Below, piece after piece: positions 1 through 10,502 of a stretch of 64,000 nucleotides of DNA (position 1 is the stretch's first letter; each line of letters begins with the position of its first letter). The stretch comes from VBDM01 sp049802235 (GTDB lineage: Bacteria > Pseudomonadota > Gammaproteobacteria > Burkholderiales > SG8-39), in assembly GCA_049802235.1 (NCBI GenBank), contig JBARMB010000107.1, positions 124,001-188,000 of the forward strand, given 5' to 3'. The position numbers and the translations under genes are program-made. Under the pieces are notes generated by a model. The model saw only the letters and a program-made list of their open reading frames with translations, ran no database searches and was not told the origin of the DNA.

Positions 1-1268
1 TAGCCGGCCGCCTTCAGCGTCTCGGTGAGCTTCTTCTCGTCCCAGCCCTCGATCTGGACGGCGTTGACCGTGGTCACCACCGACTTGCCCGCAATGGCCG
101 GAACCGACTTGAAGCTCAGGCCCTGCTTGGTCATGTAGTCCTTGGCCCGGTCGCAGTCGCTGAACGTGCTCCACGGTCCCACGAACAGGTGGAACTCGCA
201 GTCGGTGGCGGCAACGGTGATCTGGGTCTTCGCCTGGAACGCCTCCAGCGCCGGGTTGACGTAGTGGGTCAGTCCGTGGAACAGCGGGAAGTACGTGAGC
301 GCGGCAATCAGGCAGCCCGCGAGGATGATCTTCAGCCGCCCGATCTTGTCCGAGAGCCAGCCGAAAAAGATGAAGCCCGGCGTGCCGATGATCAGCGACG
401 CCCCGATCAGCGTATAGGTCGTTACGTAGTCGAGCTTCAGCGTGATCAGCATGAAGAACAGCGCGTAGAACTGGCCCGTGTACCAAACCACGCCCTGGCC
501 GGCGGTGGCGCCGATCAGCGCGAGCAGCACGTACTTGTTGTTCGGATACTTCAAGAAGCTGTCGGTGAGCGGCGCCTTCGACCCCTTGCCTTCTTCCTTC
601 ATCTTGCGGAAGATCGGCGACTCCTGCAGCTTCAGCCGGATGTACACCGAGAACGCCAGCAGAATCAGGGTTACCCAGAAGGGGATGCGCCAGCCCCAGT
701 TCGCAAATTCCTTGGCATCCATGACTTCGCGGCAGGCTCCGATGATCACCAGCGCGAGCAGCAAGCCCAGCGTGGCGGTCGTCTGGATCCAGCTGGTGTC
801 ATACCCGCGCCGGTCGTGCGCGGCGTGCTCGGCAACGTAAGTTGCCGCCCCGCCGTACTCGCCGCCGAGCGCCAGGCCCTGCAGCAAGCGCAGCGTCACC
901 ATCAGAACGGGCGCCGCCCAGCCGATAGTCGCGTAGGTCGGCAACAGCCCGACCGCGAAGGTCGAGGCGCCCATGACGACGATCGTGATCAGGAACGTAT
1001 ACTTGCGCCCCACCAGATCGCCGACGCGGCCGAATAGGAGCGCGCCGAAGGGGCGGACCAGGAAGCCGGCGGCGTAAGCAGCGAACGCCGATAGCAGCGC
1101 CGCCGTAGCATTGCCCGGAGGAAAGAACAGTACCGCAAAGAAGGGCGCCAGTACCGCGTACAGATAAAAGTCGTACCATTCGAAAACCGTTCCGAGTGAA
1201 GACGCGAATATGACCCGTTTTTCCTCGGTACTGAAGTCCGGGTGCGTTGCGGCAGCTGCTGTCGACAT
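1..1268 (-). CDS. MFS transporter, metabolite:H+ symporter type (3' end outside window)
   Basis: About 422 codons are visible, and the reading frame stays open to the window edge. The protein begins MSTAAAATHPDFSTEEKR and has the MHS-type signature VFEWYDFYLY in the first membrane segment, followed by RPFGALLFGRVGDLVGRKYTF, the loop between TM2 and TM3. About eight membrane segments are visible, and a long soluble loop follows TM8, as in the shikimate/proline/metabolite:H+ symporter branch. The start at 1268 has AAGGAGAGG just upstream. The substrate cannot be read from sequence; organic acids are typical. The gene lies downstream of a TctDE-like pair on the same strand, and four direct repeats lie 116-153 bp before its start, so regulation by that pair is likely (inference). 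Confidence 0.9.
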   Translation of the reverse strand, partial: MSTAAAATHPDFSTEEKRVIFASSLGTVFEWYDFYLYAVLAPFFAVLFFPPGNATAALLSAFAAYAAGFLVRPFGALLFGRVGDLVGRKYTFLITIVVMGASTFAVGLLPTYATIGWAAPVLMVTLRLLQGLALGGEYGGAATYVAEHAAHDRRGYDTSWIQTTATLGLLLALVIIGACREVMDAKEFANWGWRIPFWVTLILLAFSVYIRLKLQESPIFRKMKEEGKGSKAPLTDSFLKYPNNKYVLLALIGATAGQGVVWYTGQFYALFFMLITLKLDYVTTYTLIGASLIIGTPGFIFFGWLSDKIGRLKIILAGCLIAALTYFPLFHGLTHYVNPALEAFQAKTQITVAATDCEFHLFVGPWSTFSDCDRAKDYMTKQGLSFKSVPAIAGKSVVTTVNAVQIEGWDEKKLTETLKAAG

Positions 1269-1383
1269 GACCTCTCCTTGTTTTTAGATGGAATCCCGCG
1301 CTGTCCTCGCGCGAAGCGCCAATCCCCTCCACAGAGCGAAAGCCCCGTGCCTTTTGGTAGCGCATGCAGTGTGCCGTGCCTAA

Positions 1384-1421
1384 CTTACCTGGAACTGACG
1401 CGAACCTTACACGAATCTTAC
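1384..1421 (-). promoter_or_regulatory. Four direct repeats at 11-bp spacing: candidate response-regulator operator
   Basis: On the plus strand CTTAC, CTGAC, CTTAC and CTTAC begin at 1384, 1395, 1406 and 1417, exactly 11 bp apart. OmpR/PmrA/QseB-type regulators bind tandem half-sites at this spacing; PmrA/QseB sites are of the CTTAA-N6-CTTAA kind. The block sits upstream of the MFS start at 1268 and near the genes for a TctD/QseB-like regulator. Confidence 0.6.
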
Positions 1422-1441
1422 TTTGGACCAGACACACCGGA

Positions 1442-1463
1442 CTGAAATACGTTTTTATTTCAG
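1442..1463. repeat. Perfect 7-bp inverted repeat downstream of the sensor kinase gene
   Basis: CTGAAAT and ATTTCAG flank an 8-nt spacer rich in T. It lies 33 bp past the kinase stop. It may be a weak hairpin terminator or part of the MFS promoter; there is no convincing T tract on the minus strand. Confidence 0.4.
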
Positions 1464-1495
1464 ATTGTTATGGACTAGGCCTGCTGCGGCCGTGA

Positions 1496-2906
1496 TTACG
1501 CCGCGCGCCTGATTTGTTCGGGTGAGCCGTTTGTCCGCTGAAAAGCAATCCGGACCAATGTGCCGGTCTCGTTTGGATTGCTCTCAAGGGTGACGCGGGC
1601 GCGATGCAAATCGGCGATCGCCCTCACGATCGCCAGCCCCAGTCCGGTGCCCTCCGTGCCGGTGCCCAGCACGCGGTAGAACCGCTCGAACACCATCGCC
1701 CGGTCGGAGGTTCCGATCCCGATTCCGTTGTCCTCGACTTCCAGCAGGGCCTGCTCGGCCCGCGCCAAAACGCGCACGGTGACGGTCCCGCCTTCATTTG
1801 TATACCGAATCGCGTTGTCCACGACATTGTTGAGCAGTTCTCGCAACAGCAGGTTGTTGCCCTCGATCTCGCATGATTCATGGGGAGCGTCGAAACCCAG
1901 GTCAAGACCCTTTTCCATCGCGCGGGCCACCCACTCGCGGGTCGTTTCCCGTGCCACCGCAATCAAATCGAGAGGCTCAGTTTGCGGCGGCACGTCGGCA
2001 TCCGCACGCGCCAGGGCGAGCATCTGATTGATGAGGCGGGACGCGCGATCCGCCCCCGCCGCGATCTGGCGTACGGTGAGCTCGAGCCCGGCCCTGTCCC
2101 GCTGGCGCAGTGCAAGCTCCGCCTGAGTCTTGAGCCCCGCAATCGGCGTGCGCAACTGGTGCGCCGCGTCGGCGACGAACCGCCTCTGGCCCTTCAGGCT
2201 CTGATCGAGCCGGTCCATCAGATGGTTGATCGAATAAATGAACGCCCGCACCTCCTCGGGCGCGTCCAGCGGATCAAGAGGCGAAAGATCCTGCGGTTTC
2301 CTGCCGCGCACTCGCGTCGTGAGCTCGTTGAGCGGTTCGATGCCCTTGGCGAGTCCGAACCAGACCAGGACCATCGCCGCAGGTACGAGGAGGAACTGGA
2401 TGGAAAGTTGTCCACCCGTCATCGCAGACGCAAGCATGACTCGCTTTGCGCGGCTCTCGCCGACCTGGACGACGACGTTGTCCTCGCGCCCCCGCAGGCG
2501 TGCGAACATGTAGGCGACCCGCATATCCCTGCCCGCGACGACTTCATCACGAAAATAAGCCGTGTCCAATTCCGTATCCGCGGTGAACTGCGGCACGGAC
2601 AACAGTTTCGACCCGAATACGATTGCGTTGTGCGGTCCGCGAACCTGGTACAGCAGCCCGCTTTCATCGTCGTCGCGAATTTCTGCCTCCACCGCGGCCG
2701 GCAGATTCACCACGATTCGGCCGTGGGAACCCGTTGTCTGCCGCAAGAGGCGCTTTACCGCAATGCTCAACTCGCCGTCGTACCTTGCATCCGCAATGGA
2801 CAGGGAAAGCAGGTATTCAATGCCCATGCTGATGATCCAAAGCAAGACCAGCGGAATGAGCATCCAGTTGAGAATCTCGCCGAAAAGCGAGGGATTGCGC
2901 TTGGGA

Positions 2907-2920
<14 letters not shown>
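1496..2920 (-). CDS. TctE-like sensor histidine kinase
   Basis: 474-residue membrane kinase. An N-terminal transmembrane helix (about residues 15-35) is followed by a periplasmic domain of about 130 residues and a second helix around 175-195. A HAMP-like linker comes next, then the H box FVADAAHQLRTPIAGLK with the phospho-accepting His, the N box RELLNNVVDNAIRYTNEGG, G1 VEDNGIGIG and G2 GTGLGLAIV. This is the usual layout of TctE/QseC-type kinases. The first 14 bp overlap the end of the upstream regulator gene, so the two are cotranscribed. The signal is unknown; the neighbouring transporter suggests an organic acid (inference). Confidence 0.9.
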
Positions 2921-3584
<664 letters not shown>

Positions 3585-3683
3585 GTCCCCTCCTTTCGCG
3601 GCCCCATGTCGGAAAGTTGCCCGGGCCACGCCCTCTCGGGGAAAGTGTAGCAAAGCGCCGTAGCCGCTGCAGCGGAAGCCGGA

Positions 3684-3711
3684 AATAAAAAAGCCCCGCC
3701 GAAGCGGGGCT
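3684..3711 (-). terminator. Rho-independent terminator after groEL
   Basis: AGCCCCGC and GCGGGGCT (3692-3699 and 3704-3711) form an 8-bp stem with a 4-nt loop. On the minus strand it is followed by a T-rich run (3692 down to 3684). It is positioned to end the groESL transcript. Confidence 0.8.
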
Positions 3712-3737
3712 TTCAGGAATTGCTGCGGAGGGGGTAA

Positions 3738-3799
3738 CGGGGGAACCTCGGGTTCCCCCGTTTCGAGCCTGCCGGCATGTAATGCGCGCTAAGGGCGCA

Positions 3800-3806
<7 letters not shown>
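3738..3806. repeat. Two further perfect hairpins at the 3' end of groEL
   Basis: CGGGGGAACC/GGTTCCCCCG (3738-3747/3751-3760, 3-nt loop) and CATGTAATGCGC/GCGCATTACATG (3776-3787/3795-3806, 7-nt loop). The second stem contains the groEL stop codon. With the terminator they make three hairpins in 115 bp. Confidence 0.7.
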
Positions 3807-5458
<1,652 letters not shown>

Positions 5459-5494
5459 GTTTTGCTCCTGAATTTGAAATTGGGTTTGGTGGAT

Positions 5495-5785
5495 TTATGC
5501 GAGGACGCCCAAGATGTCCTCTTCGCGTATTACGAGGTACTCCGTACCTTCGATCTTCACCGGTTGCCCGGCACTGTACTTGGCGAACAGGACGCGGTCG
5601 CCGACTTTGACGTCAAGCGGGCGCACCTTGCCGTCTTCGAGGATCTTGCCTTTGCCGACGGAGATGACTTCACCCTGGTCGGGCTTCTCTCCCGCGGTAT
5701 CGGGAATGACGATTCCACCGGCGGTCTTGCTTTCTCCTTCGAGACGCTTCACCACGACGCGGTCATGCAAGGGACGGATCTTCAT
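5495..5785 (-). CDS. groES: Co-chaperonin GroES (10 kDa)
   Basis: 96 residues, the normal family length, beginning MKIRPLHDRVVVKRLE. It contains the mobile-loop region ESKTAGGIVIPDTA that contacts GroEL. AAGGAG lies 8 nt before the start codon. It is first gene of the groES-groEL operon, 76 bp downstream of the CIRCE element. Confidence 0.99.
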   Translation of the reverse strand: MKIRPLHDRVVVKRLEGESKTAGGIVIPDTAGEKPDQGEVISVGKGKILEDGKVRPLDVKVGDRVLFAKYSAGQPVKIEGTEYLVIREEDILGVLA

Positions 5786-5861
5786 ACAATTGCTCCTTTA
5801 ACAGTGGGTTAGTGCCCGCTAACTGACGATGCGGCCAAGAAAATCATGTGAAACGAACTTG

Positions 5862-5888
5862 TTAGCACTCGTATAGGACGAGTGCTAA
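5862..5888. promoter_or_regulatory. CIRCE element (HrcA operator)
   Basis: TTAGCACTC, nine bases, GAGTGCTAA: a perfect match to the consensus inverted repeat, located upstream of groES. HrcA binds it to repress groESL when cells are not stressed. hrcA itself is not in the window. Confidence 0.97.
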
Positions 5889-6364
5889 TAGTACGGCTTT
5901 CGGTGCCGGATTTCAAGCACCTGTGTGGGGAAGTGTCGACTTGCTGACTTCCTGCAGCTCAATGGTGACACCGGATCCCGGAGTGTCAGCCCTACGCCCG
6001 ATGCGGGCGGAAATTTCGATATTGCCGGTGCCTTCCCATCGATACGCCGCATGACGCGCGGCTAAGGCGGTTGGCGATCGCGACGCTGCAGCTGGCGTGA
6101 CGATTCGGGACGCGGATTGAGCCCGTCATCGACAAAGACGGTCGATGTTCAACGCGACACTGACGTCAATGCGGAGCGCGACGCCAACAACGAGAACCAT
6201 CGCTGAGCAATCGCGCTGCCGTTTCAAATCCGGGCGGCTGGCCCGAGCGCCCGGCCCGTTCGGCCGCGAATCGCCCCCCGTTCTTTAGCACCGCGCCGGT
6301 CGGTCGCGGAGCGTCCGGCGCAGTGCCCGGCAACTTTGGAGCAACGGTCCCGAACTGGGGGCAC
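5889..6364. other. Intergenic stretch of ~475 bp without a recognised gene
   Basis: Between the groESL operator and the end of the ABC substrate-binding protein gene. Short frames here are interrupted or continue as shadows of the neighbouring gene. I see no RNA gene or strong terminator. Confidence 0.5.
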
Positions 6365-7357
6365 CTAGGCGCGCGCCTTCTCCATGAAATCCGGCCGCAG
6401 GGCTTTGTCCCAGTCCGGTATGGCCGGAATCTTCTTCGCCTTCAGGAGAATTTCCGCCTGCTCCTGCATATAGGACTTCAGATTCGACGGAAAGCCCGGG
6501 TTCACGTCCACGGTGGCGATCGCCTTCCTGAAGGTCTCCTTCGACATCTTGTAGCCCTTCGAGGTATAGAAGGCGTAGATGGTGTCGGCCACCTTGTCCG
6601 GGAGTTCCTTGAAGTCGCGCGCCACCGCGAGCCAGGACTTCAGGTAGGCCACCACGACGTCCGGATTTTTCTCGATGAAGTCGGGGGTAGCGGCCATGAA
6701 TACCGGCATCTTGTCGATGTCCCAGTAGTCCATGATGGTGGTGGCGATGCCGTCGGCCTCGGCGATCGAGTTGTAGGGCTCCACGCACACCATGGCGTCC
6801 ACCGACTTGGCGGCCATCGCGGACACCATGTCGTTGACGTTCATGCGCACCTCCTGATAGTCGCCCTTCTTCAGCCCGTGCGTCGGCCCGATCGTGTCCA
6901 CGAAAATGTTACCAATGGACGAGCCGGTCTGGTTGGCGATCTTCTTCCCGCGCAGCTGCTCGACCTTGGTGATGTTCAGGTCCTTGCGCGCCATCACGCG
7001 GGTGGTCTTGCCCACCTGCTCGATCACGGCGATGGCGACGAGGCCGCCGCGGGCGTTGCCGATGATGAACGACGGCCCGGCGTAGGTACCCATGTCCACC
7101 TGCCTGGCGACCATCTGCTGCATGGTGAGGTTGCCCGAGGGCACCGCGAAATCCTGGAACTTGACGCCGTGCTTCTCGAGCTGGCCCGAGTGCATGAGAT
7201 AGTAGGTGGGCATGCCCCACATGTTTGTCTGATAGCCTTGGCGGACGGGCTCCGCCGCCAGCGTCAATCCCGAGCGCCCCAGGCCCGCCGCCAGCATCGC
7301 AGCGCCGGACGTGGCCAGAAATTGCCGACGGGCAATCATCGTTTTATGAATGGTCAT
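6365..7357 (-). CDS. ABC transporter substrate-binding protein, NitT/TauT (SsuA/NMT1-like) family
   Basis: 330 residues. The start at 7357 is chosen for the AAGGAG upstream. The N-terminus carries a twin-arginine-type signal (ARRQFLATSGAAMLAAGL). The mature part shows the family's pattern: a lure region (MPTYYLMHSGQLEKHGV), the domain-1 segment LRGKKIANQTGSSIGN, and EPYNSIAEADG in the hinge region. Homologues bind nitrate, sulfonates, taurine or pyrimidines in the periplasm; the ligand here cannot be assigned. It is last in an operon with two permeases and an ATPase. Confidence 0.88.
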   Translation of the reverse strand: MTIHKTMIARRQFLATSGAAMLAAGLGRSGLTLAAEPVRQGYQTNMWGMPTYYLMHSGQLEKHGVKFQDFAVPSGNLTMQQMVARQVDMGTYAGPSFIIGNARGGLVAIAVIEQVGKTTRVMARKDLNITKVEQLRGKKIANQTGSSIGNIFVDTIGPTHGLKKGDYQEVRMNVNDMVSAMAAKSVDAMVCVEPYNSIAEADGIATTIMDYWDIDKMPVFMAATPDFIEKNPDVVVAYLKSWLAVARDFKELPDKVADTIYAFYTSKGYKMSKETFRKAIATVDVNPGFPSNLKSYMQEQAEILLKAKKIPAIPDWDKALRPDFMEKARA

Positions 7358-7410
7358 AGCTCGTTTCTCCTTTCGGGTGGATGATGGGCGCACCGTCCCT
7401 CAGTTCTCCA

Positions 7411-8172
7411 TCAGGCCTTCACGGCCTGCTCGCTGAGGTGGCGCAGGAGTTCCTTCTGATGCTCGAGGAATTCTACGCTGAGCGCGTCTCGCGGCCGGGG
7501 CAGGCGAATGGGGATCACCGCCTTCACCGTGCCGGGGTGCGGCGTCATGACGACCACGCGGTCGGCAAGGAAGACCGCCTCGGCGACGTTGTGCGTCACG
7601 TAGATGACCGTCTTTCGCGTCTCCCGCCACACGTCCGCCAGCAGTTGCTGCATGTTGTCACGCGTCATCGCGTCCAGCGCCGCGAACGGCTCGTCCATGA
7701 GGAGCACTGCCGGATTGTAGGCAAGCGCGCGCGCAATGGCGACGCGCTGCTGCATCCCGCCCGACAGATGGTGCGGATAGGACCGCGCGAACTTCTCCAG
7801 CTTCACCAGCCGGAGTTGCTGCATCGCGATCTCCTCGCGCTCGGCCTTCGGCACGCCCTTCATCTCCAGGCCGAAGGCCACGTTTTCGATCGCCGTGCGC
7901 CAGGGAAAGAGCTGGGCGAAGTCCTGGAACACGACGCCACGATCCAGGCCGTGGCCGGTCACCGCCTTCCCGCCGATGCGGATCTCGCCGGCGGAGGGCG
8001 CGAGGAATCCCGCGATGATGTTGAGCAGCGTGGACTTGCCGCAGCCGCTGGGGCCGACGATGCAGAGAAACTCGGAGGCCTGCATGCTGAAATTGACGCC
8101 CTGCACGCCGGGCACCTTGCCGCCGGGGGTGTCGTACGCGAGCGTGACGTTGCCGACTTCGATGGGAAGCAT
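7411..8172 (-). CDS. ABC transporter ATP-binding protein, NitT/TauT family
   Basis: 253 residues. Walker A is GPSGCGKST (near residue 39), the Q loop lies in VVFQDFAQLFPW, the signature is HLSGGMQQRVAIARA, Walker B is VLLMDEPFAALD, and the switch His is in VIYVTHNVAEAV. It energises the import system encoded by the adjacent permease genes. It begins 10 bp after the end of the upstream permease gene, consistent with one transcript. Confidence 0.95.
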   Translation of the reverse strand: MLPIEVGNVTLAYDTPGGKVPGVQGVNFSMQASEFLCIVGPSGCGKSTLLNIIAGFLAPSAGEIRIGGKAVTGHGLDRGVVFQDFAQLFPWRTAIENVAFGLEMKGVPKAEREEIAMQQLRLVKLEKFARSYPHHLSGGMQQRVAIARALAYNPAVLLMDEPFAALDAMTRDNMQQLLADVWRETRKTVIYVTHNVAEAVFLADRVVVMTPHPGTVKAVIPIRLPRPRDALSVEFLEHQKELLRHLSEQAVKA

Positions 8173-8182
8173 TGTCGCGCTT

Positions 8183-8974
8183 TCAGCCTTTTGCCGTTCG
8201 AACCATGCCCCAGCGCAGGATCGTCGCGCGCTCCAGCGAGCCGAACACCAGCCGCTCGAAGAGGAAGCCGATGCATCCGATGACCGCGAGCGAGGCGAGC
8301 ATCACGTCGGCGTTGAGAAATTCCTTGGCGTCAAAGATCACCCAGCCCAGCCCCCAGTCGGACGCGGCGATCATCTCGGCCCCGACCACGGCGACCCAGG
8401 AGCGCAGGAACGCCTGACGCAGCCCGGTGATGACGAAGGGCGAGGCGCCCGGGATGATGACCTTCCAGAACAGCGCGCGCCCGCCGGCGCCCATCGCGCC
8501 GGCCGCGCGCAGCCACAGCGGGTTGACCGAGCGCACGCCCGTCCAGGTATTGAGCAGCATCGGAAAGGTCGCCGCGTAGACGACGATGAGGATGGTGGTC
8601 GCGTTGCCCAGGCCCAGCCACAGGATGAACACCGGTACCCAGGCGAGCGACGGAATCGGCATGAGCACGCTCACCAGCGGCAGGAAGAAGTGTTCGACGG
8701 CGCGAAAACGCGCCATCAGGAACCCCAGCGGCAGGCCCACTGCGACCGCGAGCCCGAAGCCGAGCAGCACGCGGTACAGGGTGTAGAAGGCGTGGCGCTC
8801 CATGCTGCCGTCGGCGAGCATGCCGATCAGCGTGTGCGCCACCGTGGGAATTGCCGGCAGCAGCGCCGCGGCAAAGAATCCGCTGCGGGCGGCGGCTTCG
8901 TAGAGCGCCGCCGCGACCGCCAGCGTGATCGCCGCGCGCCGGATCGACCGCACTCTCTCGCCGGAGGCACTCAT
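8183..8974 (-). CDS. ABC transporter permease, SsuC/TauC-like (second copy)
   Basis: 263 residues with about six membrane segments. The start MSASGERVRSIRR at 8974 overlaps the stop of the preceding permease gene by 4 bp (ATGA), which fixes it. The EAA-loop region reads LRAAGAMGAGGRALFWKVIIPGA. It is clearly paralogous to the upstream permease (shared FLPLVS, LGLGN, FPxxxNTWTG and GLGW motifs), so the transporter probably uses a heterodimeric channel. Confidence 0.92.
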   Translation of the reverse strand: MSASGERVRSIRRAAITLAVAAALYEAAARSGFFAAALLPAIPTVAHTLIGMLADGSMERHAFYTLYRVLLGFGLAVAVGLPLGFLMARFRAVEHFFLPLVSVLMPIPSLAWVPVFILWLGLGNATTILIVVYAATFPMLLNTWTGVRSVNPLWLRAAGAMGAGGRALFWKVIIPGASPFVITGLRQAFLRSWVAVVGAEMIAASDWGLGWVIFDAKEFLNADVMLASLAVIGCIGFLFERLVFGSLERATILRWGMVRTAKG

Positions 8975-9813
8975 GCGGTCATCATCCCCCAGCGGACCAC
9001 CGTGTACTGCTCCAGCCGCCTGAACGCCAGGTTCTCGAGGATCAGGCCGATGGCGCCGATCATCGCGATGCCGGCCAGCATCACGTCCGTGTTCAGGAAC
9101 TCCTGTGCCCCGAAGATGAGCCAGCCGAGCCCCCATTTCACCGCCGCGAGCATCTCCGCGGCAATCAGGATGCGCCAGGCCTGCGCCAGCCCCAGGCGCA
9201 GCCCGGTGAGGATGTGCGGCAGCGCGCCCGGCAGGATCACATGATAGAACAGCCGCCGGTCGCTCGCGCCCATCGCCTGCGCCGCGCGCACCCAGATCTC
9301 CTTCACCGCCTTCACGCCGGTCCAGGTGTTCACGATGACGGGGAAGGTCGCGACGAAACCCACCAGCAAAATGGTGGGCACGTTGCCCAGGCCGAACCAG
9401 AGCATGAAGAGCGGCGCGTAGGCGAGGCCCGGAATCGGTGCACCGATGCTCACCAGGGGGAGAAAGACGTCCTCGGCGACGCGCGAGCGGCCCATCGCGA
9501 TGCCGACGGCCACGCCGAGCACCGCGGCGAGCGCAAACCCGGCAAGCAGCCGCCCGAGCGTGTCGACGGTGTGGTGCAGCAGGATGCCCGAGGCGGCGAG
9601 GCGCACGAACGCGGCCGCCACCGTCTCCAGCGTCGGAAACAGCTGCGCCGGAAAGGTGCCCGTGCGCGCCACGATCTCCCAGATGCCGCCCACCACGAGG
9701 AACGGAAATACCGTGCGCGCCGCCAAGCGCCACCGCGTGCCGCTCCGGAGGTCCGCCGGCGCCTCGGAGAGTGCCGAGACATGGGCGGAAGCGACAGGGA
9801 CGTTATCGTGCAT
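8971..9813 (-). CDS. ABC transporter permease, SsuC/TauC-like (first copy)
   Basis: 280 residues and first gene of the operon. A polar N-terminal stretch of ~30 residues precedes about six membrane helices. The EAA loop is VRAAQAMGASDRRLFYHVILPGA, the part that docks on the ATPase. The ribosome-binding site at 9813 is weak, so a slightly different start is possible. The operon runs permease, permease, ATPase, binding protein. Confidence 0.9.
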   Translation of the reverse strand: MHDNVPVASAHVSALSEAPADLRSGTRWRLAARTVFPFLVVGGIWEIVARTGTFPAQLFPTLETVAAAFVRLAASGILLHHTVDTLGRLLAGFALAAVLGVAVGIAMGRSRVAEDVFLPLVSIGAPIPGLAYAPLFMLWFGLGNVPTILLVGFVATFPVIVNTWTGVKAVKEIWVRAAQAMGASDRRLFYHVILPGALPHILTGLRLGLAQAWRILIAAEMLAAVKWGLGWLIFGAQEFLNTDVMLAGIAMIGAIGLILENLAFRRLEQYTVVRWGMMTA

Positions 9814-10264
9814 TGAACTGGGATATCCGTTAAACCCCGAACAGCGGGGGAAGAGCTTCCAGAGGGTTTCGCAAGCCGTCGCTTTTCCGATGTCTCCGCG
9901 CGGATCGCCGCGTCGCAGATCCGTTTGAGCGGATTTCCGCGCGTCGCGACGGATTTAATTTCTCTTATTATCTACGGAGAGAGATCCCCTTGCCCATGTC
10001 CGGTCCGGCGTACGGACCGAGAGGATCCGCTCCCGCGGATTATGGCCGAAAGGCCGACAAACGACCGACGCAATATATACCAAGGTCGCGACACCTTCAC
10101 AAGCCCAGGTCTTGTGGACCCGCGTCGTGTCGCGTTTTCAGGCTGTCCGCTTGCCGCACCGAGACGCGACCCGCCGGAGTCCGGAAGCGCCGGAATCATG
10201 TGGGGCCCGCCGCAGCCGGCGGACTTCCCGGTTGCGCGCCACGCCCGGGCGGGAAGCCGGGAAT
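9814..10264. other. Intergenic stretch of ~450 bp with hairpins, no gene recognised
   Basis: Lies upstream of the ABC operon and downstream of the efflux cassette. It contains GGTCCG/CGGACC around 10000-10016 and several short GC stems. Short open frames on both strands have no recognisable content. A structured leader is possible, but no riboswitch class could be identified. Confidence 0.4.
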
Positions 10265-10483
10265 TCAGCCGGCGGCGCCGCGTTCCTTCAGCCCGAACCG
10301 CTTGAGCAGCGACTCGAGCGGGCATAACCCGGTGAAGCTGCTTTGCAGAAGATTGGCTCCCACAAACGCCGCGACCCACAGCCAGTAGCCGCTGTGGAAT
10401 AGCGGGCTCGCCGCCGCACCGAGCGCCAGCGACACCAGGACGAAACTTCCTGCAAAAGCGCGAATCGCACGTTCGAGCGTCAT
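10265..10483 (-). CDS. Small inner-membrane protein, DUF2892 (YgaP-like) type
   Basis: 72 residues, with two predicted membrane helices (about residues 10-28 and 34-52) and the family's CPLESLLKRFG segment after the second helix. GAGGAGA lies upstream of the start. The family is often found with rhodanese or efflux genes; its function is not established. It starts 20 bp after the RND pump gene, so it is probably the last gene of the efflux operon. Confidence 0.8.
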   Translation of the reverse strand: MTLERAIRAFAGSFVLVSLALGAAASPLFHSGYWLWVAAFVGANLLQSSFTGLCPLESLLKRFGLKERGAAG

Positions 10484-10502
10484 TGATGTCTCCTCAGGGA
10501 AG

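Noticed and set aside
9814..10264. Riboswitch or small ORF upstream of the ABC operon
   Set aside because: Hairpins are present but match no aptamer I can identify, and the open frames show no protein-like features.
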